A DNA stretch of 64,000 nucleotides from Archaeoglobus sp. UBA234 (GTDB taxonomy: Archaea; Halobacteriota; Archaeoglobi; Archaeoglobales; Archaeoglobaceae), in NCBI GenBank assembly GCA_002494625.1, contig DACH01000020.1:1-64000 (forward strand), given 5' to 3'. The translations under genes were made by a program, and so were the position numbers. Numbering within the stretch: the stretch's first letter is position 1; each line of letters starts with the position of its first letter. The notes beneath the pieces were generated by a model, which was not told the DNA's origin, searched no databases, and saw only the letters and a list, made by a program, of their open reading frames with translations. This document shows positions 1-8,206 of this stretch, one piece after another.

Positions 1-145
1 AAGTTGAAGAATGAAGGGTTGGGGATATACCGGTGGGAATTGGTGTAGGGGTGCTGGTGGTAGGAGGCGATAATTCGTTTGCAGAGCATCCGGCAAGGAA
101 TAGAGCCACCACTAAAAGTAAGAGTAATTTTGGAGATTTCTCCAT
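1..145 (-). CDS. Lipoprotein, N-terminal fragment (runs off the left edge)
   Basis: Reading leftwards from the ATG at 145, 48 codons stay open to the window edge. The peptide has a short charged start, a Leu/Val-rich hydrophobic core and a lipobox ending L-A-G-C at residues 17-20. A Pro/Thr/Ser-rich linker follows. This is the layout of an archaeal lipoprotein held at the outer face of the membrane by its lipidated cysteine. It lies 38 nt downstream of the RND transporter gene on the same strand, so it is probably the last visible gene of that operon and may be an extracytoplasmic partner of the exporter. The functional domain is outside the window, so no substrate can be named. Confidence 0.7.
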   Translation of the reverse strand, partial: MEKSPKLLLLLVVALFLAGCSANELSPPTTSTPTPIPTGISPTLHSST

Positions 146-183
146 GCTTTGAAAATTCGATTTTTAAAAAGATTTCCTCCACA

Positions 184-2445
184 TCACTTTCCAAGAGCGT
201 GATTAGACATATTCTTCAAACTCCGATAATTCAGATTTAGATTTACCCTTTCAGTGATCATAAGGAATGCCGGAACCACAGTGAGGGCTGAGACTAGGCT
301 GAATATTATTGCTACTAAAGCCATCAGACCAAAATCACTTAACGCGGGGAAATCAGAAAATACGAGTGCTCCGAACCCACCAGCCATCGTGAAAGCAGAG
401 GTTACAACAGCCTTTCCGGTTCTTTCTATGGTCCTCCTGACAGATTCAACCGGACTGAAAGATCTCCTCTCTTCATAATATCTTTCAGAAACCATTATTG
501 AGAAATCTATACCGAGACCCAGAATGATGGCGTTGAGGGAAATGGAAATCATTGTCTGCTTTACTCCAAATACCCACATGAAAGTATTTGTAACACCAAT
601 AACTGTAGATATAGCAAGCAACGGAACAATAGCTCTCTTTATTGATCTGTAGACAGAAATCAGAAGTGCAACAATCAGAACATACGCTGAAGTTGTAATT
701 ATGAACTGGCTACCATACATTATGTTCCCGAGATGTGCCATTATGACTGGAGAGCCAGTTATATAGTAATCTCCATCCCATCCGAAATACTGTATATCCT
801 TTTCAAGGTTTTCCAGAAGAGTAACCCTCTGTTCGTGTGATGTAGCATCAGTGTAAAGCTGAATTGTCATCATACTCCCTGAAACATATCTTCTAAGCTG
901 CTCTTCAGGAATCATGTTGAGTGCTGTTGTGAGAGTTGCATCATCCCGAGGGATGGAACCAAATTTTTTCAGAACATTCGAAAGAGAGTCGTAGTCGTAC
1001 ACGAGTTCCCCTTTGCTGATGATGTAATTTGCAAGTTCGTCTGATTTCAGTATCTCTTCAGAGCTGATCTGATCTGAGGTTAAAACAATGGTGTATATGT
1101 ATTGCCCACCCATAATCCTTTCAAGTTCGTTGAATCTTATCATTGCTGGTAAATCCTGTGGAAACCACTTTTTTGTATCTGTTTCAAGTTCAACCTGTGT
1201 ATTTGCGTAGTATCCGAGCAAAATGAAAATAACAGCAACAATGAGTATTTTTCTTGGATTTGAGGCAGTTAGAGCAGAAACAACCATCAACCCATGCTCA
1301 AGAATTCCTGTTTTTCTCTCAAGGAATTCAGATTTTTCTTCTTGTTTTCTTATATTATTTCTGTTTCTATCAAGAATACTGAGTATAGAGGGTAAAAAGG
1401 TTATTGAGAGCAGATAGGCAAAAACGAGCCCTATAGACATAACAAGCCCGAATTTGACCATCATTGGCATTCTTGTGACCGTCATTGACATGAAGCCGAT
1501 AATGGTCGTGAGCATCGCCAGTACAACAGCCAGTCCAGTTTTTGAAATTGATTGAACCACTGCCTCCTCTCTCGATCTACCCTCTCTTCTTTCCTCTTCA
1601 AACCTGTTCTGAATCTGTGCTGCGTATTCTATGGAAAGACCAATAAGGATTGGCAGAGTTGCGGAAATATCCATTGTGAGTTGAATTCCAAGAACAGGGA
1701 GCAAACCCATAACTATGATAACAGAGCAGATTGAAATAACGAGTGGGAAGAAAGCCATGTACTTCTTTCTCACGACCCCACTGAAAGTCACTACCAGCAA
1801 AACCACCATCAGAAGAATGGAGATGTTTGTCATCAGAACAGTGTTCTTCTTCGTTGTCTCAACTATCTGATAACCGAGCATTGGGGTTCCAGTAGCCTGG
1901 ACAACTACACCTACTGGCTTTGGTGTGAAAGCTATAACCTTCTCTATCTGCTGTGCAAGTTCATTTGTTTTCTTGTAGGATGTTGTAGTTATTTCCACCA
2001 TTATCAGCGCCATTGTTGGTTTTGGAATCAGATCTGAAGCATAGAGCTCGAGAAGCCTTTCAAGTAGTGCTTCATCCTGTGGGAGATCCCCATACACATC
2101 TACGATAATCGATGCCGGAGAAACTGTTGAACCCACACCATTAAGGCGTTTGAGATTGTCTTCGAGCTCAAGCATATATTCAAGTACTTTCTTCTCAGCT
2201 ACATCGTCACCTTTGATGTAGATAAAAACGCTGTCCGGATTTATTCCAAAATCCTTTTCATAAAGCTGAGACTGAGCAAAAATCTCATCTCCCGGTGGGA
2301 AATACTCCCTGTATTCTGTGGATGCAAATCTCACATTGGATGCAGAGATGGAGGAAATAATTAAAATGAGAAGTATTACTGAGATAACAAACCCTGGATG
2401 TCTCGCAATAAATCTGGAAATTGTTGTGAGTGTTTTTTCCAGCAT
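184..2445 (-). CDS. RND/MMPL family transporter
   Basis: The 753-residue protein has the duplicated RND plan: one N-terminal membrane helix, an extracytoplasmic domain, a five-to-six-helix bundle (about 205-360), a second external domain, and a second bundle near the C-terminus. The helix-4 motifs are G-L-S-I-E-Y in repeat 1 and G-L-G-I-D-F in repeat 2, each followed by an R-(F/Y)-x-E-E segment. Members of this HpnN/MmpL-like group use the ion gradient to move lipids or other hydrophobic molecules across or out of the membrane. The substrate here is unknown. It lies 17 nt after the surface-protein gene and before a lipoprotein gene, suggesting a three-gene envelope operon. Confidence 0.85.
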   Translation of the reverse strand: MLEKTLTTISRFIARHPGFVISVILLILIISSISASNVRFASTEYREYFPPGDEIFAQSQLYEKDFGINPDSVFIYIKGDDVAEKKVLEYMLELEDNLKRLNGVGSTVSPASIIVDVYGDLPQDEALLERLLELYASDLIPKPTMALIMVEITTTSYKKTNELAQQIEKVIAFTPKPVGVVVQATGTPMLGYQIVETTKKNTVLMTNISILLMVVLLVVTFSGVVRKKYMAFFPLVISICSVIIVMGLLPVLGIQLTMDISATLPILIGLSIEYAAQIQNRFEEERREGRSREEAVVQSISKTGLAVVLAMLTTIIGFMSMTVTRMPMMVKFGLVMSIGLVFAYLLSITFLPSILSILDRNRNNIRKQEEKSEFLERKTGILEHGLMVVSALTASNPRKILIVAVIFILLGYYANTQVELETDTKKWFPQDLPAMIRFNELERIMGGQYIYTIVLTSDQISSEEILKSDELANYIISKGELVYDYDSLSNVLKKFGSIPRDDATLTTALNMIPEEQLRRYVSGSMMTIQLYTDATSHEQRVTLLENLEKDIQYFGWDGDYYITGSPVIMAHLGNIMYGSQFIITTSAYVLIVALLISVYRSIKRAIVPLLAISTVIGVTNTFMWVFGVKQTMISISLNAIILGLGIDFSIMVSERYYEERRSFSPVESVRRTIERTGKAVVTSAFTMAGGFGALVFSDFPALSDFGLMALVAIIFSLVSALTVVPAFLMITERVNLNLNYRSLKNMSNHALGK

Positions 2446-2462
2446 TTACTTCCCTTGCCCCC

Positions 2463-4304
2463 TCATTTTCTCCTTAGAAATCTGTAGGCAAGCAGAGAGG
2501 CGATAACTATTGCACCTGCAGCTCCACCAATGAATGCCATGTTGGGTGTTGTCTTAGGAGTAACTTCTATCAGTGCTTTAACGGGCTCGCTTATAACCCA
2601 CTCTCCCTCAGGATCCTTGTATTTTACTTCAAGATTTACCCCATAGAGCTTTGGAGTTGCTCCAGCATCAGCTTTTATTCTGAAGACTATCTCCTTACTC
2701 TCTCCCGGTTTCAGATCACCCACATATGCTGTATCATCGGTGCTTGAGAAGGGATCAACTATTGTCAACCTTGCTGTTGCATCCCTTACTTCAAAGGTTC
2801 CAGCATTTTTCAGGGTGAAGTTTACCAGTGCTTCGCTTCCCGCCATTATTACTGTCTTTCCCTCCACCTCAAATCGAAGCTTTGGACTCACTTCAATCCC
2901 TATTTTAACCGGAGATGTCTCGGAATACTCGTCCATAGTTCTGTATCTCAGTGTAATCTCCGCTGGATACGGGACAGCCTTGGCTTCATTAGATGCCTTT
3001 ATCTTGAAAACAGCCACCTTTTCCTCTCCTTCCCGTAAGTCCCCTATATAATACTCAGAGCTGAGTACTGAAATCGGTGGGTTAGATCTAAGAACAGCAC
3101 TCACTTCTCGGAGATCTGCGGTTGAGGAGAGAGTGATTCTAACCTCACCTTTGGCATTCGTGAAGACATTGCTCTCAACACTTTTCACGATAACTTCTGG
3201 TGCGGACTTAACCTCCACTCCGAAAGGTACACTTTCGGATTCTTTCAATTTGCCAGTTTCATCCAGATAGACAGCTTTAATTTTGAGAGGATAAATCCCT
3301 CCGTCTTTCACATTAACCCTTACATAAAAAACTGCATTTGCACTTTCATCTGGCTTTAGCTCTCCCACATAATAGGCTGCCTGAGCCTGAGAAAGAGATG
3401 TGGTTGGTGTGGCTGGACTCATACCCGGAATTGTCATCCCTGGAACAGCCATACCGGGAATTCCCATTCCTGTTCCACCTGTAAAAGTAGGGGTTGCAAC
3501 TGAGGGTTGTGATATACCCATCCCTGTAGCTTCAAATCCTGATGGGGTCTCAAGTGTTATGTAAGTGTTATATGCTGTTTTTTCTCCGGCATTTACGATC
3601 TCTACCGCAATCCTACCTTTACCTCCGCCAATGAGGCCTTCTGTGGTTACATTGATTACCCTGAGTTTGACATCTTCTTCCTTGACAAAGAATTTCAGAG
3701 GAATCTCTTCGCTTTTCTCAACATACTCGAGTTTGTATTCTTTTGTGTTCATGGTGTATTCATAGGTGGTCGTATTTGTGATTGTTTTGTTCACAGGGTC
3801 TGTGACGACCTCAGTTATTGTGGTTGTGAACTTTTCTGGCAGTGTTTGAGCTGGAAAAACCTCAAGTCGTCTCAGCTTCTCAATTATTTCGTATGTGATT
3901 ACTGCTTTCAGCTCATATTCTCCCGGTTCTGCATTCTCATCCACCTTGATAATGTACTGAAGTGTAACAGGCGACATCGATGGAAGAGCAGGGAGCTTTT
4001 GAGGAGGAGTTTCAACCTCTATGCCTTTACTCCCTGTCAGTGCGACAGTGACATTGTATGCTGTAAAAAGCATCTCGTCATTGGCAAAGAATGTTGCTTC
4101 TGATACATCGTCATACTCAATTTCCACCCTTTTTGCCGGGTTAAAAACTGTGAGAATAACTACTCTCTCCTCTCCCTTGCTGAGCTGATTTGAACCAGCT
4201 AAAGATATTACTATATGTGGCTTCTCCTCATAATCAAGTGCGCATGCATTTGCAGCAAAGAGCATGATAATAAAACCGATTATAATCAATCTCAATGCAT
4301 TCAT
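2463..4304 (-). CDS. S-layer/CARDB-type surface protein with C-terminal membrane anchor
   Basis: I start the gene at the ATG at 4304. It is preceded by GGTGAT and begins a clear signal peptide (residues 1-23), whereas an upstream in-frame start would run into the divergent regulator promoter. The mature part is built of repeated beta-sandwich modules of the COG1361/CARDB/NEW3 kind, recognisable from repeated phrases such as Y-V-G-D-L-K-P-G-E-S and Y-I-G-D-L-R-E-G-E. A Gly/Pro/Met linker with PGM pentapeptides lies near residues 270-300. The C-terminus is a membrane helix followed by R-R-K. This is probably an extracellular scaffold working with the adjacent RND exporter. Such pairs recur in archaea, but the role is not established. 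Confidence 0.75.
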   Translation of the reverse strand: MNALRLIIIGFIIMLFAANACALDYEEKPHIVISLAGSNQLSKGEERVVILTVFNPAKRVEIEYDDVSEATFFANDEMLFTAYNVTVALTGSKGIEVETPPQKLPALPSMSPVTLQYIIKVDENAEPGEYELKAVITYEIIEKLRRLEVFPAQTLPEKFTTTITEVVTDPVNKTITNTTTYEYTMNTKEYKLEYVEKSEEIPLKFFVKEEDVKLRVINVTTEGLIGGGKGRIAVEIVNAGEKTAYNTYITLETPSGFEATGMGISQPSVATPTFTGGTGMGIPGMAVPGMTIPGMSPATPTTSLSQAQAAYYVGELKPDESANAVFYVRVNVKDGGIYPLKIKAVYLDETGKLKESESVPFGVEVKSAPEVIVKSVESNVFTNAKGEVRITLSSTADLREVSAVLRSNPPISVLSSEYYIGDLREGEEKVAVFKIKASNEAKAVPYPAEITLRYRTMDEYSETSPVKIGIEVSPKLRFEVEGKTVIMAGSEALVNFTLKNAGTFEVRDATARLTIVDPFSSTDDTAYVGDLKPGESKEIVFRIKADAGATPKLYGVNLEVKYKDPEGEWVISEPVKALIEVTPKTTPNMAFIGGAAGAIVIASLLAYRFLRRK

Positions 4305-4334
4305 ACTATCACCTGTAGTTGCTCCCCCGACGAA

Positions 4335-4346
4335 AAAGTATATAAA
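4335..4346. promoter_or_regulatory. Shared TATA-like element between divergent genes
   Basis: AAGTATATAAAC reads as a TATA box in both directions. Counting about 27 nt to the right reaches the ATG of the TrmB-like gene at 4369, giving a leaderless message. Counting left gives a leader of about 10 nt holding GGTGAT before the surface-protein ATG at 4304. One element may therefore serve both genes. Position and sequence are observed; promoter activity is inferred. Confidence 0.5.
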
Positions 4347-4368
4347 CATTGCGGTATTTGAATAATTA

Positions 4369-5070
4369 ATGAGAATTGTCTCAGTTCTCAAATATTTTGG
4401 ATTCAGTGACTATGAGGCTAAAGCACTTATATCTCTTCTCTCGAGAGGCGAGATGTCGGCAAAAGACATTGCTGAGGTGAGTGGTATTCCAAGAACCTCT
4501 GTTTACGATGTAATGAGTTCTCTTGAATCGAAAGGTTTTGTTGAAGCTTTTGGAAAGCCAAAGAGGTTCAAAGCAATACGAGCTGAAGAAATAATATCGA
4601 TACTCTCCGAAAAAGCAGGAAGAGAAATAGAATTCCTGCAAAAAGAGCTCCCAAAGCTCAGCAGTACTGAAGTGGAAGAGATAAGGATATATCGTGGAGA
4701 TTTGGTTCTTGAAAAGCTCAGAGAACTCGTTGAGGAGACAAAAGAAAACATATTTGGAATTCTTTCATATATCTCAGAAGATGTGAAGGAAATTCTCGAA
4801 AGATGCAGATCGAGGCTCGTTTTAATCTCTCTAAACGCCAGTGAGGTTAAAAATGCTGAAGCCTATGAGTTTGAGAGAAGGGATAAGGTGGTTGATAGCT
4901 TCAGAGAGCACTGTCATGGGCTCTTGATTTTCGATGATAAAAAGACGATTTTTCTGTTTAGGGGACAATCAAGCCTTGGTGTTGTAAGCGAGAGCAGAGT
5001 TATAGCGAACTTCTCCAAAATGATGCTCATGCCTGTTTTAGACCTCCTGAAAAGCAGAAAGATTGATTAG
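4369..5070 (+). CDS. TrmB-like transcriptional regulator
   Basis: The 233-residue protein opens with a winged helix of the TrmB/ArsR superfamily (about residues 1-65: F-S-D-Y-E-A-K-A-L then S-G-I-P-R-T-S-V-Y-D as recognition helix), followed by the start of an effector or dimerisation domain. TrmB proteins are usually sugar-sensing repressors or activators. This one is short and lacks a clear full sugar-binding domain, so the ligand is unknown. It is divergent from the surface-protein/RND/lipoprotein operon and is its natural candidate regulator. The ATG follows a TATA box by about 27 nt with no ribosome-binding site, so translation is probably leaderless. Confidence 0.8.
   Translation: MRIVSVLKYFGFSDYEAKALISLLSRGEMSAKDIAEVSGIPRTSVYDVMSSLESKGFVEAFGKPKRFKAIRAEEIISILSEKAGREIEFLQKELPKLSSTEVEEIRIYRGDLVLEKLRELVEETKENIFGILSYISEDVKEILERCRSRLVLISLNASEVKNAEAYEFERRDKVVDSFREHCHGLLIFDDKKTIFLFRGQSSLGVVSESRVIANFSKMMLMPVLDLLKSRKID
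4371..4389. promoter_or_regulatory. Imperfect palindrome over the trmB-like start codon
   Basis: GAGAATTGTCTCAGTTCTC is an inverted repeat with 7 of 8 arm positions pairing around a 3-nt centre. It begins at the G of the regulator's start codon, just past the expected transcription start. An autorepressor binding here would block RNA polymerase. It could also be chance within coding sequence. Confidence 0.3.
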
Positions 5071-5323
5071 TGCTGAAAAATCATTTGCAGGTGGAATCTT
5101 CTGTCTCCTTGCTGCAGCCCTCTTTGCAGTAATCGGGAGCGTTATGCAGCCAAGCCCTGAATCTCAATTTGCAGGATTGACCGTATCTTTCATATTTGCC
5201 TTTAGACTCTGGACTGATAAACATAGGTTTAGTGGATTCATACCATACTGCTTACCCTTGGAATTGTCAGTTTATCTTAAGTCTTCCACAGAGAGTAACC
5301 TGGATAGTCAATTAATGCACTGA
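5063..5323 (+). pseudogene. Possible small membrane protein or gene remnant
   Basis: An 86-codon frame opens with TTG overlapping the regulator's stop codon. The first 50 residues contain two hydrophobic stretches (G-G-I-F-C-L-L-A-A-A-L-F and a later S-F-I-F-A-F), like the beginning of a small integral membrane protein. The remainder loses protein-like composition before the stop. I do not recognise a family. A decayed membrane-protein gene fits best, with a genuine small two-helix protein co-transcribed with the regulator as the alternative. Confidence 0.3.
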
Positions 5324-5742
5324 TAATCTACTATCCGACAAGACAGCGTATGAAAAGCTATTTCGGTATATGGTAGATTTGACTTTCACACCTGCATTTC
5401 TTCCTCTGGCTCGTCATTTATCTACTACAGTCTGGTTAGTAGAGTACGCTCTTAAAAAAAGGATAAGTCTTCCAGATTACCAATATAATTCAACACTCTC
5501 TCCGAGTGTCGCATGATTAAACAGTACAAAAAATCGAAAAATTAATATACAATCATTACAAATTTTGAATGAGTCCCCCTCCCTTACTTTTTTAATCCCC
5601 CACCCACATTTCCTCTGGAAGAATTGCATGCTTTAAATTTTTCTAAATAGAATATGCTATTATGAGCACGCCCATATGGATTTCTGCTGTGATGTATCTA
5701 AAAAAAGAATATCCGAAAGAGATTGAAGAATATTCAGACTGA
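5324..5742. other. Gene-poor stretch with small uncertain frames
   Basis: No convincing gene is present. A 49-codon frame opens at the ATG at 5370, and a 26-codon frame (5662-5742, M-S-T-P-I-W-I-S-A-V start, Lys/Glu-rich end) stops exactly where the neighbouring DUF211 gene ends. A C-rich patch lies at about 5573-5610. Read with the weak frame at 5063-5323, the stretch looks like decayed coding DNA. No transposon ends or direct repeats were seen. Confidence 0.4.
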
Positions 5743-6033
5743 TTATCTGTCCTGCTCTGTTTTAACAGTCTCTATTAATTTTTTACCTGCAACTATCTCA
5801 TCAATACTGTGAATGACTGCTCCAAGCTCTTCAATCACCATTTTGATGTCTTCAAAGCTCATGTCATCCCCCACAATTGTTATCTTAACATTCTCGGTAT
5901 TCTGATCGATCTCATAAAGACTTACATTCACTCCATCAATGTTATCGAGTTCACTGAGTCTCTTTGCAAGTATCAGATTGCTTGGCTCATGGGGCTTCAA
6001 AACATCCAGAACCAGTCTTTTGAATCCGGGCAC
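5743..6033 (-). CDS. DUF211 family protein
   Basis: This 96-residue protein matches the DUF211 (MTH889-like) family in length and layout: a ferredoxin-like alpha/beta fold starting L-V-L-D-V-L-K-P-H-E-P-S, then V-S-L-Y-E-I-D-Q-x-T-E-N-V-K-I-T-I-x-G and a closing helix I-D-E-I-V-A-G-K. Family members form oligomers, and metal binding has been reported for a structural representative. The cellular role is unknown. The start is GTG at 6033, about 25 nt downstream of a TATA-like TTTAAATAAAG on the minus strand, so it is probably leaderless. It is divergent from the PHP gene. Confidence 0.8.
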   Translation of the reverse strand: MPGFKRLVLDVLKPHEPSNLILAKRLSELDNIDGVNVSLYEIDQNTENVKITIVGDDMSFEDIKMVIEELGAVIHSIDEIVAGKKLIETVKTEQDR

Positions 6034-6072
6034 AAGGAAAAGTTTTTCATGTCTTTATTTAAACATTTTTGT

Positions 6073-6720
6073 ATGATTGACCTCCATACTCATTCTATCT
6101 TCAGCGATGGTGAACTTATACCCTCAGAAATGGCAAGGAGAATGGCTGAAATCGGAAACGAGGGTTTTGCCATAACAGACCATGCAGATTTTACAAACAT
6201 CAGCCAGATAATGAATAATCTGAACAAACTGAAAGAGCTGAGAGATGATTATGAGCTCAGAATCCTGCTTGGTGTGGAAATAACACATGTCCCGCCAAAA
6301 CTCATTGGAAGGGCTGTTGAGATGTCCCTGAAGGAGGGGGCTGAGATCATCGTTGTCCATGGTGAGACAATAGCAGAACCTGTCAGAAAAGGAACAAACT
6401 TCGCCGCACTTAGTGAGGAAATAGACATTCTCGCCCATCCAGGACTGATTGACGAAAAATCCCTTCAGCTGGCAGCAGAAAACGATGTTTTTCTTGAAAT
6501 AACCTCAAGAAAAGGGCACTGCCTGACAAACGGATATGTTGCATCAAAAGCAAGTGAATTCGGATGCAAACTTGTGCTGAATACCGATTCCCATGCCCCG
6601 TCAGACTTTATCGATACGGAGAAAGCAAAGCTGGTTGCAATGGGATCCGGGATAAGGGACGTGGATGAGCTGTTCAGGAATTCTGATAAACTCCTGAAAA
6701 AGAAGCTCAGGAAAATTTAA
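6073..6720 (+). CDS. PHP-domain phosphoesterase (histidinol-phosphatase-like)
   Basis: The protein begins M-I-D-L-H-T-H-S, the first PHP metal-binding motif (HxH), and has further metal ligands at T-D-H-A-D, V-V-H-G-E, L-A-H-P-G and a late N-T-D-S-H-A-P. That is a complete trinuclear-metal site in about 215 residues. The open frame extends upstream through the antisense of DUF211, but the HTHS motif must be N-terminal, so I start at the ATG at 6073. Small archaeal PHP proteins of this type are annotated as histidinol phosphatase-like or as general phosphoesterases. The substrate cannot be decided from sequence, and no his genes are nearby. Confidence 0.8.
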   Translation: MIDLHTHSIFSDGELIPSEMARRMAEIGNEGFAITDHADFTNISQIMNNLNKLKELRDDYELRILLGVEITHVPPKLIGRAVEMSLKEGAEIIVVHGETIAEPVRKGTNFAALSEEIDILAHPGLIDEKSLQLAAENDVFLEITSRKGHCLTNGYVASKASEFGCKLVLNTDSHAPSDFIDTEKAKLVAMGSGIRDVDELFRNSDKLLKKKLRKI

Positions 6721-6739
6721 TTAAGTGTTGCTGCTAAGT

Positions 6740-6757
6740 CCTCTTGCGAAAGCGAGG
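6740..6757. other. GAAA-tetraloop hairpin between convergent genes
   Basis: CCTC-TT-GC-GAAA-GC-GAGG folds as two short helices with a two-base bulge, capped by a GNRA tetraloop. It lies 20 nt after the PHP stop and 23 nt before the end of the convergent polyprenyl synthase gene. It may be a 3'-end structure of the PHP transcript or part of a small RNA. It is too short to classify. Confidence 0.3.
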
Positions 6758-6779
6758 GGTAGTTCACTTGGAGAATGGA

Positions 6780-7712
6780 TTAGAAGTTTTGATAAACCTC
6801 AAGCAGGTGGGTTGCACTTTTCTTTTCAACATATTTCCTTATCTGGTTTACAGTCATAAAATCGATCAGATAGTGTAGCTTTCTCTTTTCTTCTGACTCT
6901 TCGAAGTATTCCAAAGCTCTTCTGCTTTTGTCAGAGTGGTTTCTTATCAGGTTCAGGGTTTTGAATACAGCTTCATCATATCCGTATTTTTCCTCATAGA
7001 TCATTGGAAGAGTTCTTGACTCATACTCAGAGCTTTTATCGTCGAATATTTCCAGATATTCAATCAAATCATCAACCATCTGGTAGGCAAGTCCAAGGTT
7101 CCTACCATAATCAAAAAGCTTTGATGCAGCTTTATCATCATCCGAAACAATTCTACAGGCATTTTTTGCACTGTACGCAAAGAGAGAGGCTGTTTTACTC
7201 TCAATGCATCTGAAGTAGTCATCTGCATCGAAGTGCTCCTTTGTGCTATAAACATCGAGTATCTCTCCTTCTGACATTATCATACCTACATCGGAAAACT
7301 CTCTGACTACATCATCTCCATATATAGATGTGAGCTCAACGGATTTCGATATAAGCCAGTCACCTACGAGAATTGCAATAGCAAGATCATACTGAACATG
7401 GAGAGTTTTAACATTTCTTCTCATAGTCCCTCTGTCGATTACATCATCATGGGCAAGTGAGGCTGTGTGGATGAGTTCCACCGCCATGGCTGCATTTATC
7501 ACATCCTTATAATCTCCACCACACATCTTCCCCGAGAGCAGAACAATCACAGGTCTCGTTCTTTTTCCACCTGCTGAAATTATGTGTTTGAGTGCCTTCT
7601 TTACCTTTGGAATTGTGTTTGAGCTCTCAACAAGCTCATTTAAAGCATTATTAATTATCTTGAACTCTTCCCAACTTTCAATCATCTTTGACACATCCAT
7701 AGTTATTTTCAT
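6780..7712 (-). CDS. Polyprenyl diphosphate synthase (trans-isoprenyl synthase)
   Basis: At 310 residues this has the size and motifs of an archaeal geranylgeranyl/farnesyl diphosphate synthase: G-G-K-R-T-R-P, the first aspartate-rich motif D-D-V-I-D-R-G-x-x-R-R near residue 87, and a second motif region Y-Q-M-V-D-D-L-I-E near 212. Such enzymes condense IPP with allylic diphosphates to make the chains of ether lipids or respiratory quinones. The second motif ends in Glu where the usual DDxxD has Asp, which may change metal binding or chain length. An alternative ATG at 7700 sits about 25 nt after a TATA-like AATATTA and could be the leaderless start. Confidence 0.85.
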   Translation of the reverse strand: MKITMDVSKMIESWEEFKIINNALNELVESSNTIPKVKKALKHIISAGGKRTRPVIVLLSGKMCGGDYKDVINAAMAVELIHTASLAHDDVIDRGTMRRNVKTLHVQYDLAIAILVGDWLISKSVELTSIYGDDVVREFSDVGMIMSEGEILDVYSTKEHFDADDYFRCIESKTASLFAYSAKNACRIVSDDDKAASKLFDYGRNLGLAYQMVDDLIEYLEIFDDKSSEYESRTLPMIYEEKYGYDEAVFKTLNLIRNHSDKSRRALEYFEESEEKRKLHYLIDFMTVNQIRKYVEKKSATHLLEVYQNF

Positions 7713-7856
7713 TCTTTATTAATATTATGACTCTCAGCTTTTAATATTCATCCACCATCATCTGACCAATTCTTCCCGATGTAGGATGAGTTCAGTTACG
7801 CTTTTATAAATTTTGCTAATATTCTGGTTGTGATAACTAAGAAATCTAAGAAACTG

Positions 7857-8159
7857 TCACTCAATGTATTTTTCCAGCTTCTTTGATATTTTTTCTCCCT
7901 CACTGAAGGATGAAGCCTTTGTAACAATGAATATCTCCTGAACAGTAGATCCTTCACGAAGAAGAAGTCTTAAGTTTCCTCTTTCATCTGGCCGGAGAAA
8001 CTTTGCTCTGAATCCCACTCCTGGGGACATACCTACCTTTATCACTCCGGGGATGACTTTTTTTACATCTTCGTCACCGCTTATTCTGAGAACCAGCTTT
8101 TTTCCCTTCCTCCCTCCAATGATTGTGGTATGATCTCCTCCAAATCCTCTTCTACCCAC
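7857..8159 (-). CDS. Small basic archaeal protein, possibly DUF2103-like
   Basis: The 100-residue protein starts G-R-R-G-x-G-G-D-H-T-T-I-I-G-G-R-K-G-K-K and continues with alternating beta segments (V-I-P-G-V-I-K-V-G-M-S-P-G-V-G). It recalls short archaeal proteins filed as predicted metal-binding (DUF2103), but I am not certain of the family. The GTG start at 8159 lies about 26 nt after a TATA-like TTAAACAAAG, so it is probably leaderless. It ends a group of minus-strand genes with deoxyhypusine synthase upstream. The basic N-terminus would suit nucleic acid or ribosome contact, which is only a guess. Confidence 0.45.
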   Translation of the reverse strand: MGRRGFGGDHTTIIGGRKGKKLVLRISGDEDVKKVIPGVIKVGMSPGVGFRAKFLRPDERGNLRLLLREGSTVQEIFIVTKASSFSEGEKISKKLEKYIE

Positions 8160-8206
8160 GGGATGTAGTCAGACTCTTTGTTTAAGAAAATTGTGATTCA
8201 ACTGCT

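Noticed and set aside
5573..5610. C-rich patch, considered as a polypurine/polypyrimidine regulatory element
   Set aside because: Short, irregular, with no mirror or direct repeat.
5809..6072. N-terminal extension of the PHP-domain gene
   Set aside because: It is antisense to DUF211, and the HTHS motif must be at the N-terminus, so the gene starts at 6073.
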